Positions 50,231 through 61,244 of a DNA stretch of 64,000 bases are shown here, in pieces (the first letter of the stretch is position 1; every line of letters starts with the position of its first letter). The position numbers and the translations under genes are program-made. Source of the stretch: Owenia fusiformis (lineage: Eukaryota; Annelida; Polychaeta; Sabellida; Oweniidae). The notes beneath the pieces were generated by a model. That model was not told the origin of the DNA, did no database searches, and was given only the letters and a program-made list of their open reading frames with translations. The stretch is taken from the NCBI GenBank assembly GCA_903813345.2, contig CAIIXF020000007.1, forward strand, positions 35,926,538 through 35,990,537, read 5' to 3'.

Positions 50231-51182
50231 GGTTCATTCATGGAAGTTTGCATAAAAAATTCACAATTTAGGCATTTTCAACTTCTGGAGTATATAACCA
50301 TTAACCAAACAACCAGACCTGGGACTGAACTAGATTTTGGACACATGAAGATAAGGAAATCACAGTACAAGTGTAAATCAAACACAAGGCTTGTACTTTA
50401 CACTGTAAATAAAGCATTCATGTTATTGCCTCTAGTCAATGCCTGTAGCGCCCTCTTTACAATGTGAACAAAGTTTTATGAACTTGTAGATCAGACTGAA
50501 CTGAAAGAATTGAAGTTTATCGATTAAATTTTGAATGAGTTAAAACACATAGCCAGATGTTGCTTGGTGTATAAATGGATATGAATAAAATAACCATCCA
50601 TCAACCATAACATAACATAGAATTAAATTAAATCTAAATTCAAACATATTTTAACTAATTTTGAATGACATCCCAAGTTTTCATTAACTTATCAAATTAG
50701 TTTTTTTTATTATATTTATACATTTTATAGATTACATGTATCAGAGCAAACTCACCCATGTCATATATTAAACCCTCATAACCTTTCAATAATAAACAAA
50801 TGAAAATATAAATTCTATAACCTTATTCAAAACCAATGCAAATAAAAAAGATGCCAAAAGTACCCTGTATAAACCAAATGTGACATACTCAAACAAAATA
50901 TCATTTATATTTCCTATTCACCCTCCTGTGACTAGGGTGCCGTCTCTTACCAACCTCTCACTAAACGAAACTGAAGTATTTATGGGCGTGGGGGCTATTG
51001 AGATAGATGCCCCCAACCCCATTATGTGTAGAATCTAGTATGACCTAAAGATGCATAAAGATCCTATTAAGAGTGTATTATAGGGTGGGGGCTACTGAAC
51101 TAAGATAAGAAGTCCTTCCCTATCTCCCTATTATGTGTATAATCTAGTGATGCCTTATGATTATATAAAAGATCCTACTTAC

Positions 51183-51365
51183 ATTAGGAGTGTAGCTTCC
51201 ATAGGCAGCAGGGTGTGGACTCGCATAGCGGTTGCCTTGGTTACGATAGAAAGATGGCGGCCAAGCTGTTGCCTGCTGGTTTGGTGGATAGGTGGAGCCA
51301 GGGGTTGCTGGTGTGGCTGTAGGTGACATGGTACTCCTCTTCTGTGTGTACACTGGCCGTGATTG
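51183..51365 (-). CDS. RBMS/shep-family gene, coding exon 2 (low-complexity N-terminal region)
   Basis: Internal exon of exactly 61 codons, phase 0 at both ends. The acceptor is TTTGCAG|CAATCA, ending at 51366, and the donor is CCTAAT|GTAAGT, at 51182-51177. The peptide starts QSRPVYTQKRSTMSPTATPA and ends AAYGSYTPN. It is a disordered Pro/Thr/Ser/Gln/Tyr-rich segment, comparable to the tail before RRM1 of Drosophila shep, which also has an AYTP-type motif and a Thr/Pro-rich stretch. It has no recognised domain of its own. Phase and strand join it to exon 1 upstream and exon 3 downstream. The region is locally GC-rich compared with its surroundings, as expected for coding sequence. Confident as an exon; the assignment to this gene rests on matching phases and on the N-terminal composition of the family. 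Confidence 0.85.
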
Positions 51366-52214
51366 CTGCAAATAAACAAACACAGATTGAAATTAAATCA
51401 TGATTCAAAAAATAGAGAGTTATAAACCAAAGTCATCAATGTAGTGATATAATCAAAATTACAATGTACACTTTGATTTTTCTGCAGATAAACAATTGCA
51501 ATAACTCAAGATGCGAGTAGGTAGTTACCAGTTTCGCCACCATGTGGCTACTTCAGAAGTCACATTTCTATTTTTAATGACGTAAATCAAGATGATTTCA
51601 ACTCGCATCTAGTCTATTACTTCTAGGTATAGTTCCAATAATAGAGTTGTAAACAAACAGTGTAATGATAATCTAAATAAAAAAAACGATGCATTTTCAA
51701 TATATTCTCTATATCGTCCCTTAATTTCCTCACTGGCTGTACATGAATAATGTACGAATAATTACGAACACATACTTAACTCCTTGGAGTATCACTCTAT
51801 CAAATGGGATATTGAAAATTACCTCTAAGTTCAAGATTGCATGTTAGAATTTAGAAAAGTTGTCCTAATCATGTACAGTGATCACTGATCCGTTAAACTG
51901 GTTGATGAAAACACAGAATAACTACACGCAATAATCAAAATACAATATCTCTCTATATAATTGATGATATTATGCATCTGGGATATACTCATATAATGTC
52001 TGCTAATAATCTACAGTTATAAAGATAATACATCCACCTATAAAAATTTCATGTTGACTAAAAAAATATATCTCAGTTTATGAAAAAATAGCGTTATACA
52101 ATTTATAATCAAAATAAAATCCCATTTTATGATTAAGTGCACTAACCATAACTTCTATTGATTAGAGTTTTTTTAGTTAGTTACATACTTTATTGTCAAA
52201 CTATGATACATAAG

Positions 52215-52950
52215 TAATGTAAGATAAGATCAAGAACAGCCTTTAAGACAGGGTAATGTAAGATAATTTCAAGAACAGCCTTTAAGAAATAGTTATGTGA
52301 GATAAGTTCAAGAACAGCCTTTAAGACAGGGTAATGTGAGATAAGTTCAAGAACAGCCCTTAAGACAAGGTAATGCAAGATAAGTTCAAGAACAGCCTTT
52401 AAGACAGGGTAATGCAAGATAAGTTCAAGAACAGCCTTTAAGACAAGGTAATGCAAGATAAATTCAAGAACAGCCTTTAAGACAAGGTAATGCAAGATAA
52501 GTTCAAGAACAGCCTTTAAGACAGGGTAATGTGAGATAAGTTCAAGAACAGCCCTTAAGACAAGGTAATGCAAGATAAGTTCAAGAACAGCCTTTAAGAC
52601 AGGGTAATGCAAGATAAGTTCAAGAACAGCCTTTAAGACAAGGTAATGCAAGATAAATTCAAGAACAGCCTTTAAGACAAGGTAATGCAAGATAAGTTCA
52701 AGAACAGCCTTTAAGACAGGGTAATGCAAGATAAGTTCAAGAACAGCCTTTAAGACAGGGTAATGTGAGATAAGATCAAGAACAGCCCTTAAGACAAGGT
52801 AATGCAAGATAAGTTCAAGAACAGCCTTTAAGACAAGGTAATGCAAGATAAGTTCAAGAACAGCCTTTAAGACAGGGTAATGTGAGATAAGTTCAAGAAC
52901 AGCCTTTAAGACAGGGTAATGCAAGATAAGTTCAAGAACAGCCTTTAAGA
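52215..52950. repeat. 39-bp minisatellite, ~19 copies, in intron 1
   Basis: The unit is GATAAGTTCAAGAACAGCCT plus 19 further bases (TTTAAGACA[A/G]GGTAATGCA type). A 39-bp period without stops on the minus strand leaves a 275-codon open frame of a repeating 13-residue pattern (LKAVLELILHYPV). That is a by-product of the period, not evidence for a gene. Some units form a higher-order pattern (runs of CAAGGTAATGC and CAGGGTAATGTGAG variants repeat in the same order). Confidence 0.92.
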
Positions 52951-53161
52951 GATGATATGAGTAAGAAATAGCTGAATGATTAATGAAACCATAATGGATT
53001 AATAATCCTGGCAAACCAATCATCCAATAGAGGAATATATAATATCCAAGAAATGAAGCATAAACTAGTTTGTTGACGAAAGCCTAGACAGGATTCTGAT
53101 ATGATATTTCACCAATCACTGATGTCCATAATTAACACATTTTGCGGATATGATACTAATC

Positions 53162-53955
53162 CAGTAAAACCTATATATCGAAATACCCGTCTCATCTGAG
53201 GTTACTCACTTCGAGAGCCATGTTAGATTTTGAAACTTATGGCTCTCAAAGGAGAAGTGAACAGCTGATCAATAGTGACCTTTGAAATCGAATTAAGTCG
53301 ATCCGCGGCTTACTTTTGGTCTCTAACTGTGTCTTACATCAGTATCATCAATCCGTGTAAGTATTGGAGCGCTGGAGTGCTTCTTTTTCAATCAAGACTT
53401 GTAAATTGTTCATCGAGTTAAAGTTTTATAGACCTATTTCCAATATGGCGGTTTGCTAGGTGCGAGATACCCAACGAACGAAATGAATTCTGAGAATTAG
53501 TTAGGTTCGGACAACCTCCGGAGATTTACGGAAATGTCCGAGCAGAAACCGCCATATTGGAATTTGGCAGTAAAACGATTCACTCGACTAACAATTACAA
53601 GTCTTGATCGAAAAAGAAGTACTCCAGCGCTCCAATACTTACACGGATTGATGATACTGATGTAAGACACAGTTAGAGACCAAAAGTAAGCCGCGGATCG
53701 ACTTAATTCGATTTCAAAGGTCACGATCATTGAGCTGTCCAAATGCTCCGTGGGAAAGCTATTATATCAAAATCCAAATAGCTTTCGCAGGAAGTAAATC
53801 TGAGGCAGTTTCAATACGAATTGCCTTAAATCAGTCCTGTTTTTTTAAGCTGCCATATACATAGATTAACATGTAAAAAATTGAAATGTGTACCTGTTAA
53901 TCTGACAACTTTTGGCTGGTCCAAGTAATGTTCAGATTAGACAGGTTTCATTGTA
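53162..53955. mobile_element. Pogo-like MITE interrupted by a fold-back element
   Basis: CAGTAAAACCTATATATCG at the left and AGATTAGACAGGTTTCATTG plus TA at the right are the family's termini, separated by about 790 bp instead of about 180 bp because another element lies between them. Confidence 0.68.
53195..53805. mobile_element. Long fold-back (inverted-repeat) element
   Basis: Two long inverted arms, about 53195-53465 and 53520-53805, flank a short centre. The inner core is nearly identical in both arms (TGACCTTTGAAATCGAATTA, then the CCGCGG-containing stretch, then GTAAGTATTGGAGCGCTGGA). The outer parts are diverged but alignable, and each carries a small hairpin (GAGAGCCAT/ATGGCTCTC on the left, GAAAGCTAT/ATAGCTTTC on the right). 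The open frame 53497-53742 is arm sequence. Confidence 0.85.
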
Positions 53956-54583
53956 AATGTTAATATCTTTCTATATAATTGAGGTGAATAAGACTATTTA
54001 CAGCCAACATGCATTTTTATTAATAATCTTTATCACCCATACAGTATATTGAACTTTTCTTTTTGAGGTCTATTATACAGTGTATGAGCCTTCCTTTTGG
54101 ACCATTATTTTGTATTTCTGCCTATTATTAGGATTTGCCTATTGTTTTATGTAATTTTGCCTGAGTTTGTGAATTTTCATTCATGACAATTTATAGTTTC
54201 TGTGGTCAACCACATCCTCCAAACACCTTCCTGATTTAGAATCATACCTGAAATAGAATGTCTCCAATCCAAGGTGATCTTCTATGTTTTTAACACATTC
54301 TCACCCTTTTCAAAACATAAATTCATTCTACTTCAAGACTCTGAGCCTCAGCAAGTAATAGTTGTGATGAGATATAGATAGACATTAAATCTACACAAAA
54401 AACAACAGTTTCCAATTTTATTGTTGAAGCCAGCAAAAAAACTAATAATTCATGTATTTTCCAAAAAACAATAGTAATACTAATGACAGAAAATGAAAAT
54501 TAACAAAACCTCAAAAATACATTTCTAATCCCCTAACCAAAGCATTTAAATATAGATATTTATCAAGAAAATTGCATGTGGTT

Positions 54584-54798
54584 AATACTGCAAAATCCGA
54601 AATTTTCCCTGACGAAAAATTTCACTATTTTGTCAATCTGAAAAGTTTCGTGGGCATTAGATTTCACAGCTTGAAGAAATATCCAAATGAATTCAATGTT
54701 AAATAAAATATTCACCGTGCCTTCAATTTCACGGTCTAGCCTCTTCAGCGGAAATAGCGAAAATTACGGCACCTTGAAAATTTGAGCTTTTACAGTAT
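54584..54798. mobile_element. TACTGTAAAA element (~215 bp)
   Basis: ATACTGCAAAATCCGAAATT at the left is inverted by AATTTGAGCTTTTACAGTAT at the right. The interior has the TTTCGCTATTTCCGC-type motifs of a widespread invertebrate MITE. Confidence 0.65.
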
Positions 54799-55210
54799 CA
54801 TCAAGAACAAATGTGAGAGCTGCAGATCAATAGATAGAGTTCTAATATAATATATAAATGCTATGTTTTTCTTAAGTATGATTCATTCCTATTATGAATG
54901 TGAAATGATTTTACAAGCATAAAAACTATTATCTATAAAATACAAAGCCTTTGGAATTACCCAAGTTTATATTAATCATGCTCCTAAAGAATAACTGATA
55001 AAGTGATAATATATTATTCTATAATGCAGTTCTTGCGATTTATACAAAGATTCAATAATCATTACTGAAGATTCATAAGAGATGGAAAAGACATTTTCTT
55101 TAGTTTTTAAAACTTCGTCTCAATTCCATTTCTTCAGTATTATTCATCTCTTTACAATTGCAATACATGTACTGTACAATATATAAATGTGTGCAATAGC
55201 CTTGGACCTG

Positions 55211-56780
55211 TGACTATCAGTAACCTACCTTATACCTCTGTTGTAAACCACATTGGTGACTATCACAGACCTACCTTATACCTCTGTTGTAGACCACATT
55301 GGTGACTATCACTGACCTACCTTATACCTCTGTTGTAGACCACATTGGTGACTATCACTGACCTACCTTATACCTCTGCTGTAGACCACATTGGTGACTA
55401 TCACTGACCTACCTTATACCTCTGTTGTAGACCACATTGGTGACTATCGCTGACCTACCTTATACCTCTGTTGTAGACCACATTGGTGACTATCGCTGAC
55501 CTACCTTATACCTCTGTTGTAGACCACACTGGTGACTATCACTGACCTACCTTATACCTCTGTTGTAGACCACATTGGTGGCTATCAGTGACCTACCTTA
55601 TACATCTGTTGTAGACCACACTGGTGACTATCACAGACCTACCTTATACCTCTGTTGTAGACCACACTGGTGACTATAACAGACCTACCTTATACCTCTG
55701 TTGTAGACCACATTGATGACTATCAGTGACCTACCTTATACCTCTGCTGTAGACCACATTGATGACTATCAGTGACCTACCTTATACCTCTGCTGTAGAC
55801 CACATTGATGACTATCAGTGACCTACCTTATACCTCTGCTGTAGACCACATTGATGACTATCACTGACCTACCTTATACCTCTGCTGTAGACCACATTGA
55901 TGACTATCAGTGACCTACCTTATACCTCTGCTGTAGACCACATTGATGACTATCACTGACCTACCTTATACCTCTGCTGTAGACCACATTGATGACTATC
56001 AGTGACCTACCTTATACCTCTGCTGTAGACCACATTGATGACTATCAGTGACCTACCTTATACCTCTGCTGTAGACCACATTGATGACTATCAGTGACCT
56101 ACCTTATACCTCTGCTGTAGACCACATTGGTGACTATCACTGACCTACCTTATACCTCTGCTGTAGACCACATTGGTGACTATCACTGACCTACCTTATA
56201 CCTCTGTTGTAGACCACATTGGTGACTATAACAGACCTACCTTATACCTCTGCTGTAGACCACATTGATGACTATCAGTGACCTACCTTATACCTCTGCT
56301 GTAGACCACATTGATGACTATCAGTGACCTACCTTATACCTCTGTTGTAGACCACATTGGTGACTATAACAGACCTACCTTATACCTCTGCTGTAGACCA
56401 CATTGATGACTATCAGTGACCTACCTTATACCTCTGCTGTAGACCACATTGATGACTATCAGTGACCTACCTTATACCTCTGTTGTAAACCACATTGGTG
56501 ACTATCACTGACCTACCTTATACCTCTGCTGTAGACCACATTGATGACTATCAGTGACCTACCTTATACCTCTGCTGTAGACCACATTGATGACTATCAG
56601 TGACCTACCTTATACCTCTGCTGTAGACCACATTGATGACTATCAGTGACCTACCTTATACCTCTGTTGTAGACCACACTGGTGACTTTCACTGACCTAC
56701 CTTATACCTCTGTTGTAGACCACATTGGTCAACTATCACTAACCTACCTTATACCTCTGTTGTAGACCACATTGGTGACT
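55211..56780 (-). repeat. 46-bp minisatellite (~34 copies) made from the exon 1 end and its 5' splice site
   Basis: The unit is 46 bp, with an occasional 47-bp copy. On the minus strand it reads TAGTSACCAATGTGG, CTACARCAGAGGTATAAG, then GTAGGT plus six more intron bases. The rightmost copy is the true end of exon 1: 34 nt of coding sequence plus 12 nt of intron. The other ~33 copies therefore sit at the start of intron 1, each carrying the donor core ATAAG|GTAGGT. Variants are mostly C/T at one Gln codon, A/G in CCAATG/TCAATG, and the TCAGTG/TCACTG/TAACAG spacer. The period is not a multiple of 3, and each copy carries stops after the donor, so read-through would truncate the protein. Confidence 0.93.
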
Positions 56781-56846
56781 AGGTGTGTTATATCCCCATT
56801 CTTGTTGTGGAGCTTGTTGAGGGGCCTCTGGGTAATATCCTCTCAT
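56748..56846 (-). CDS. RBMS/shep-family gene, coding exon 1 (N-terminus)
   Basis: Predicted first coding exon of the RBMS/Alan-shepard-type RNA-binding protein whose RRM lies in exon 3. On the minus strand an ATG at 56846 (A at -3) opens 33 codons, beginning MRGYYPEAPQQAPQQEWGYN and ending LQQRYK, rich in Gln, Tyr and Pro like the N-terminal tails of shep proteins. The exon stops after a complete codon at AAG|GTAGGT (donor 56747-56742), and phase 0 matches the phase-0 acceptor of exon 2. No stop interrupts it, unlike most frames around it. The 34 nt before the donor are the source of the adjacent 46-bp minisatellite. Uncertain: the ATG may not be the true start, because AG dinucleotides after T-rich stretches upstream could make this an internal exon. 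Family membership is inferred from exon 3; this exon was identified by phase, composition and splice site. Confidence 0.72.
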
Positions 56847-56883
56847 AATCACAAAATTAATCTCCAAGTTTAAAATATGAAAA

Positions 56884-56922
56884 CTATCCCTGATAGAAAG
56901 CTTGACCACCGATAGAACTCAT
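56884..56922 (-). other. Short upstream ORF before exon 1 start
   Basis: If transcription starts upstream, the leader contains ATG at 56922 (A at -3) followed by 12 codons, reading MSSIGGQAFYQG and then TAG. It is in a different frame from the exon 1 start 76 nt downstream. It could act as a repressive uORF. It could also mark an acceptor (CTTTCTATCAG|G) at its own end, in which case it would not be in the mature mRNA. Confidence 0.3.
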
Positions 56923-57567
56923 ACTGGTACCAATCTCCACTGCACTGTCTCAGCTGATGATTTTTGAGGTAGTAATTCACTTGAACTCTTGTGGATTAAC
57001 TGTCTTAACATGTGACCGAAAGTGCCGAAATCATATTCATCACCCCAAGTGTGACTGTGGTTTTTAAATCTGTTAAGTCACTCCAAGACGCAATTTCTAC
57101 CAATATACTCCAGCGTAAACAGAAAACTCAAATGTACCTTTTTACATTCCCAGGGTAGCGGTCATTCTCTTTACCTGGTTAACGATTTAGCGAAACATCA
57201 AAGAGAGCACCTCGTTTAAGGTAAACTGTGCCGAATATATATCCCATCTTGCAGGTTCAGAACTGAATACATTAACAAACATATCTCCATATTTCAAGAC
57301 ATTATGATGAAACATCAAGAGAACATTCAAGTCACATAACATGAAAAACTTCATGATTTTACCTGTGTACCTTTTCACTTAATACCTCACAAATTCCTCT
57401 GTTTTTGAACAAAAAAAACAAAAAAGGAGAAGATATTTTATGCACAGGACTTGAGCATCTTCAGGGGACAGAAATAGACTGAGAGAGATAGCAGTAGAAA
57501 ATAGAGAAATCATAGCATATGTTTTGAACACCTGGTAATATAAGACGCGATAGACGATGCAGCTCAC

Positions 57568-57617
57568 CGCAGGATGGACTGATACGGAGACACGAGAGAT
57601 AGGAATTATTTATTTAC
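57568..57617 (-). other. Possible 5' non-coding exon
   Basis: On the minus strand a 50-nt stretch is bounded by an acceptor-like TATATTTGCAG and a donor-like CTGCG|GTGAGC, and is less AT-rich than its surroundings. It lies 0.7 kb upstream of exon 1 on the same strand, so it could be a leader exon. Splice-site pairs of this quality do occur by chance, and there is no coding signal. Confidence 0.15.
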
Positions 57618-58125
57618 CTGCAAATATAATCTCAGCTACCTGGTCAGCTTTAACGGAGAAAAATTTAAAACATGTGGAATTATCAAAAAAATTACAAATG
57701 ATATATTCCACACCAATAAGAAATACAAATAGATTTAGGAATTTAATTATTTCGATTTTAATGAAAAATGAAACAGAACTGAATGAAATGATATTTAACG
57801 CATGAGCATATCAAATGTTATCAAATTCTTCGATACTGACAGTATGTCTTGTACCCTGTCTAAATTCAACCTTCGTTTGACAATATCAACACACTAAATG
57901 CCTTTTATTGAGTTGCTTTTAAATATAAGTGTGTTGAGTAAAATATATTTCTTCATATAACATATGAAACACTGGAATTTAAAAATTGTTATAAAACATA
58001 AAATTGGATATATTTTTCATACATGCAACAAGGTTGGTTTTGAATTTCAAAATCCTTGATCCCTGTGTATAATCTTTTGATCATTGAACCTGTTGAAGAT
58101 AGGGATCAAAGTAGTACATGACCAA

Positions 58126-58313
58126 GAGCATAGCCCAAAACCCAAAATAAGGTGAGGCAAATTTCCTTAGATGAGGCAAAACTTAACAAAATATGACATT
58201 ATACAACCAATTGTGACATAACCTTCATGGCTTCAGTTTGTATTAAACAATCATTGTCTTTAATTATTTTTGTATATAATTTTGCGAGGCCACTTTGCCT
58301 CACCTGTCTATGC
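58126..58313. mobile_element. GGTGAGGCAAATT element, copy 2
   Basis: AGCATAGCCC and GGTGAGGCAAATTTCC at the left are inverted by TTTGCCTCACCTGTCTATGC at the right. Confidence 0.7.
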
Positions 58314-58857
58314 TATGATGCTATGCCAATGCTGACCAATGCTTGATCGATCATTCATATTGGCCACTTTATCATTGAGATCAAAATATACTGCCTCTAT
58401 GTATTTCCCAAATGGATTCAACAACCCATGAAAAAAATGTCAATCGAGAAATGAAAATTTCCCATATTTTCTCCGAAGTTTGATAAATTGTCTATTTGCT
58501 TTTATCGTCTAAAATCTAGTATGAACCTGCTTTACATCTGTTTATAATGCGTAATGTCCCTACAGTTTCTATCCAACAATACTTAATTAGTTTCGTAAAT
58601 CTTTGTCACTTTATTGATGGTTTAGCAAGTAAATTCCCAAATGGAGAAATCAAATGAAACATGTATCAATATTTTAGGGAATTATCACTTCCATGGGGAG
58701 CCGTCTCATATATCTACAAGTAACAGAATGTAATGTCTACAACCAGACCAACAGGATGTTTAGAAAAGTAGATACTTTCGATTTTTTTGATTGATTTCTC
58801 GATTTCATAGAATTACGTGATCTAGGGCATATGTTAGGAAGGAACGATGTGTGAAAT

Positions 58858-58940
58858 GAGTATGTAAACCTGCATATATAAACACATCCTTAATTTGAAA
58901 ACTTGCCAAATATGAACACTTCATTAAAGTTGATTATGAA
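58858..58940. mobile_element. Pogo-like MITE fragment
   Basis: GTAAACCTGCATATATAAACAC, GAAAACTTGCCAAATATGAACAC; only the left half is present. Confidence 0.55.
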
Positions 58941-59537
58941 GTAGTTACCCTGCAACTCAGATAAGAATAAAAATTCTTCCCTCTTAGAATCTCTAATGAT
59001 ATTGAAGTTTCGATTCTGGTAAACAGTTTTGACTTCTCTTTTGAGCCTTTTTTAAAGTAGAGCATTTTATTGCAGTTATGTCAGTTATGAAAAGGTGGAG
59101 GACAGTGATATAATTCAAATCCAGGTAACCAATCAAATTGGGTAGTTATCTTTAGTACAACACATTCTGATCTGGATTTCTGATAAAAATGAATAAAAAG
59201 TTGAAAAAATCCTTTCTCAATGAAAGAGTACAGAGAAAATACTTTTTTTACAAAGAGTAAAGTAGTATGTAATGGTACAGCATAATTCTGTTCTAAACAT
59301 CTATACCATTTTACCCTTTTGAGGATTTCAATTTCATCTACTACTAGCCTCTCCACTAGGGTAAAAATTCAATTTCATCGATGAATGATTATAGTTTCAC
59401 AAAAAATTCTTCTGAGAACTTTTTTCAATCAGAAAACTTGAATGTGTGTACATTGATGCGATTAATACTAATATTATTTATCAGACTGGAGTATGACCCC
59501 TAAGTGATAAATTGCGTTTGTGAGTTCTAGAGAAACA

Positions 59538-59569
59538 CGATAAGTTCTATTTTGAAATAGAAACTTATC
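59538..59569. repeat. Imperfect 15-bp hairpin
   Basis: GATAAGTTCTATTT and AAATAGAAACTTATC pair with one bulged base. Confidence 0.5.
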
Positions 59570-60087
59570 AATTTTGTCCAATTACGCAAGTATTGGACGG
59601 AAACTGGCTCCATAATCAACATAACTCAATGATGCGTATGTGACATTATTTTCTTCATCCTTTGTTCGCAGTATCCATATATCACTTTAGAAGGCATCCA
59701 TCCGAGAATAAAAATTGATGAAAATAGATGGGAAATTGAGCAGAAATTACGTAGAATAACAATGATTTAGATGATAAATTATATGTTTAATACAAGGGTA
59801 GAAGCATATCGTGTCTAATAAATACTATGGTTAAGAGATACACTAGATTAACTTCAATTAAAGACACAGACGCTATATTTAGAATTGCCTTTTTCACGTC
59901 CTTTTTTCCACTTACATTGTAATAATAATATGTGATAACACATTTTACCAACAAGGCTTAAGTTGGAGTATATTTATTAGATTATTTGAAGTGTTTTTAA
60001 ACTAAATGATGATAGTGGCATTAATTTTCCCAGCATTGGATCATTATGGGTGCTGCAACATGTTGAGCAGCAAGTAACATGCCATCT

Positions 60088-60249
60088 CAGGCCCATAGTG
60101 AACTGGCCAAAAAAATTCAGAAACATTCTGTTTTCACAATGCTGAGCGCTTTTCAATTGATTTTGGGCATTTTGTGCCACTGTCGATAGTGAACCCCCTG
60201 GAAATCTTCAAAAGTGAACCCCCTTGGCAAAAGTGGGCTACAGGCCTGG
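60088..60249. mobile_element. CGTAGCCAG MITE, degraded
   Basis: AGGCCCATAGTGAACTGGCC, the core with GCTGAGCGCTTTTCAATTG, GTGAACCCCCTTGGC, and GTGGGCTACAGGCCTG at the right. Confidence 0.75.
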
Positions 60250-61244
60250 GTCTTATTGAAATTCTAAGATATGAAATATTTGGTTTGACCAAAACAGGTC
60301 ATTTATAATACAAATGTAGTTTACACTCTGTAGAGAAAAGAAACAGGGAGATCACTGAATGATATAAAAGAGATTTTCACGTGGTGAGTGTGAGAAATAA
60401 ATCTCGTCTTAACCAAGAATAAATTAAGTATGCATCAATCAGTCATTAGGCCTACAATATACACTCATAAGCCTAGCAGTAAATCTGTAAAACACCTAGC
60501 CAAACTACGCCTTCACTTGAACTACTTCTACCAACTTACACATCAAGCCTAAAATTATCAATCTACCAACCAAAATAAAAAGAACATACACATCGAGAGA
60601 GCCCCTTTGTTTTTGATAACAAGATCAGAATCAACCAATCACCAATTTGGATCTCAGTCCTGATAAAGTAAATGATGGAACCAATAAGAGGCTGGATGCA
60701 CTATTAGAGGAAAAGTACAATTTGTTTCAACTACAACGACATCTATATTTTCACACAGATAATCCATTTAAAAAGTCTTTAAATAATCTGTAGATATTTC
60801 ATTTAACATAATTTTAATCTTAACAAAATATTTTGATTTTGAACTTCATGTATATACAATAATATGTAATGATAGACATAAAATGTTGGAAAATATTACC
60901 CATTATTAGAAAAATGACAATACTCAACATACAGATCTTCAACATTGTCCGCAAAATTGATATGATTTGCAATACATATAATTCCAAAATACATACTTTA
61001 GCCAGTAGTGCTAGCCTCACGCATACTTATACGCCTTCACCTACGTACAAGAGATACTTGTCTCGATTTCTGCTATTTTTGTACAATTCTTGGCAATTAG
61101 TGAAGTAATCAATTTCAGGTTACAAATTCACTGAGACAGTTGAGGAGAGAATCCATATAAACCTTGATGCAGTGGAGAAATGAATGGACAAACCAATAAC
61201 CGCTAATAGGACCCTGAATGGTAAATACCTTACAGAAAATACAT

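Larger units (their letters stand above)
7328..51182 (-). other. Intron 2 (43.9 kb)
   Basis: Between exons 2 and 3. Apart from the candidate alternative exon near 39.9 kb, I see no supported coding sequence. It carries most of the MITEs and minisatellites listed separately. Unlisted stretches, for example 8.5-9.5, 9.8-11.3, 13.8-14.9, 21.4-25.4, 26-28.5, 37.9-39.8, 40.2-42.8 and 45.9-46.8 kb, are AT-rich unique-looking DNA with no feature I can name. Confidence 0.75.
51366..56747 (-). other. Intron 1 (5.4 kb)
   Basis: Between exons 1 and 2. It holds, from its 5' end, the 46-bp donor minisatellite, the tail of a TACTGTAAAA element, a pogo-like copy with a nested fold-back element, and the 39-bp minisatellite. 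The remaining stretches (51366-52214, 53956-54583, 54799-55210) show no coding or RNA signal. Confidence 0.75.

Noticed and set aside
55211-56780. CRISPR-like regular array
   Set aside because: The units are contiguous without unique spacers, and the host is an animal; it is a minisatellite.
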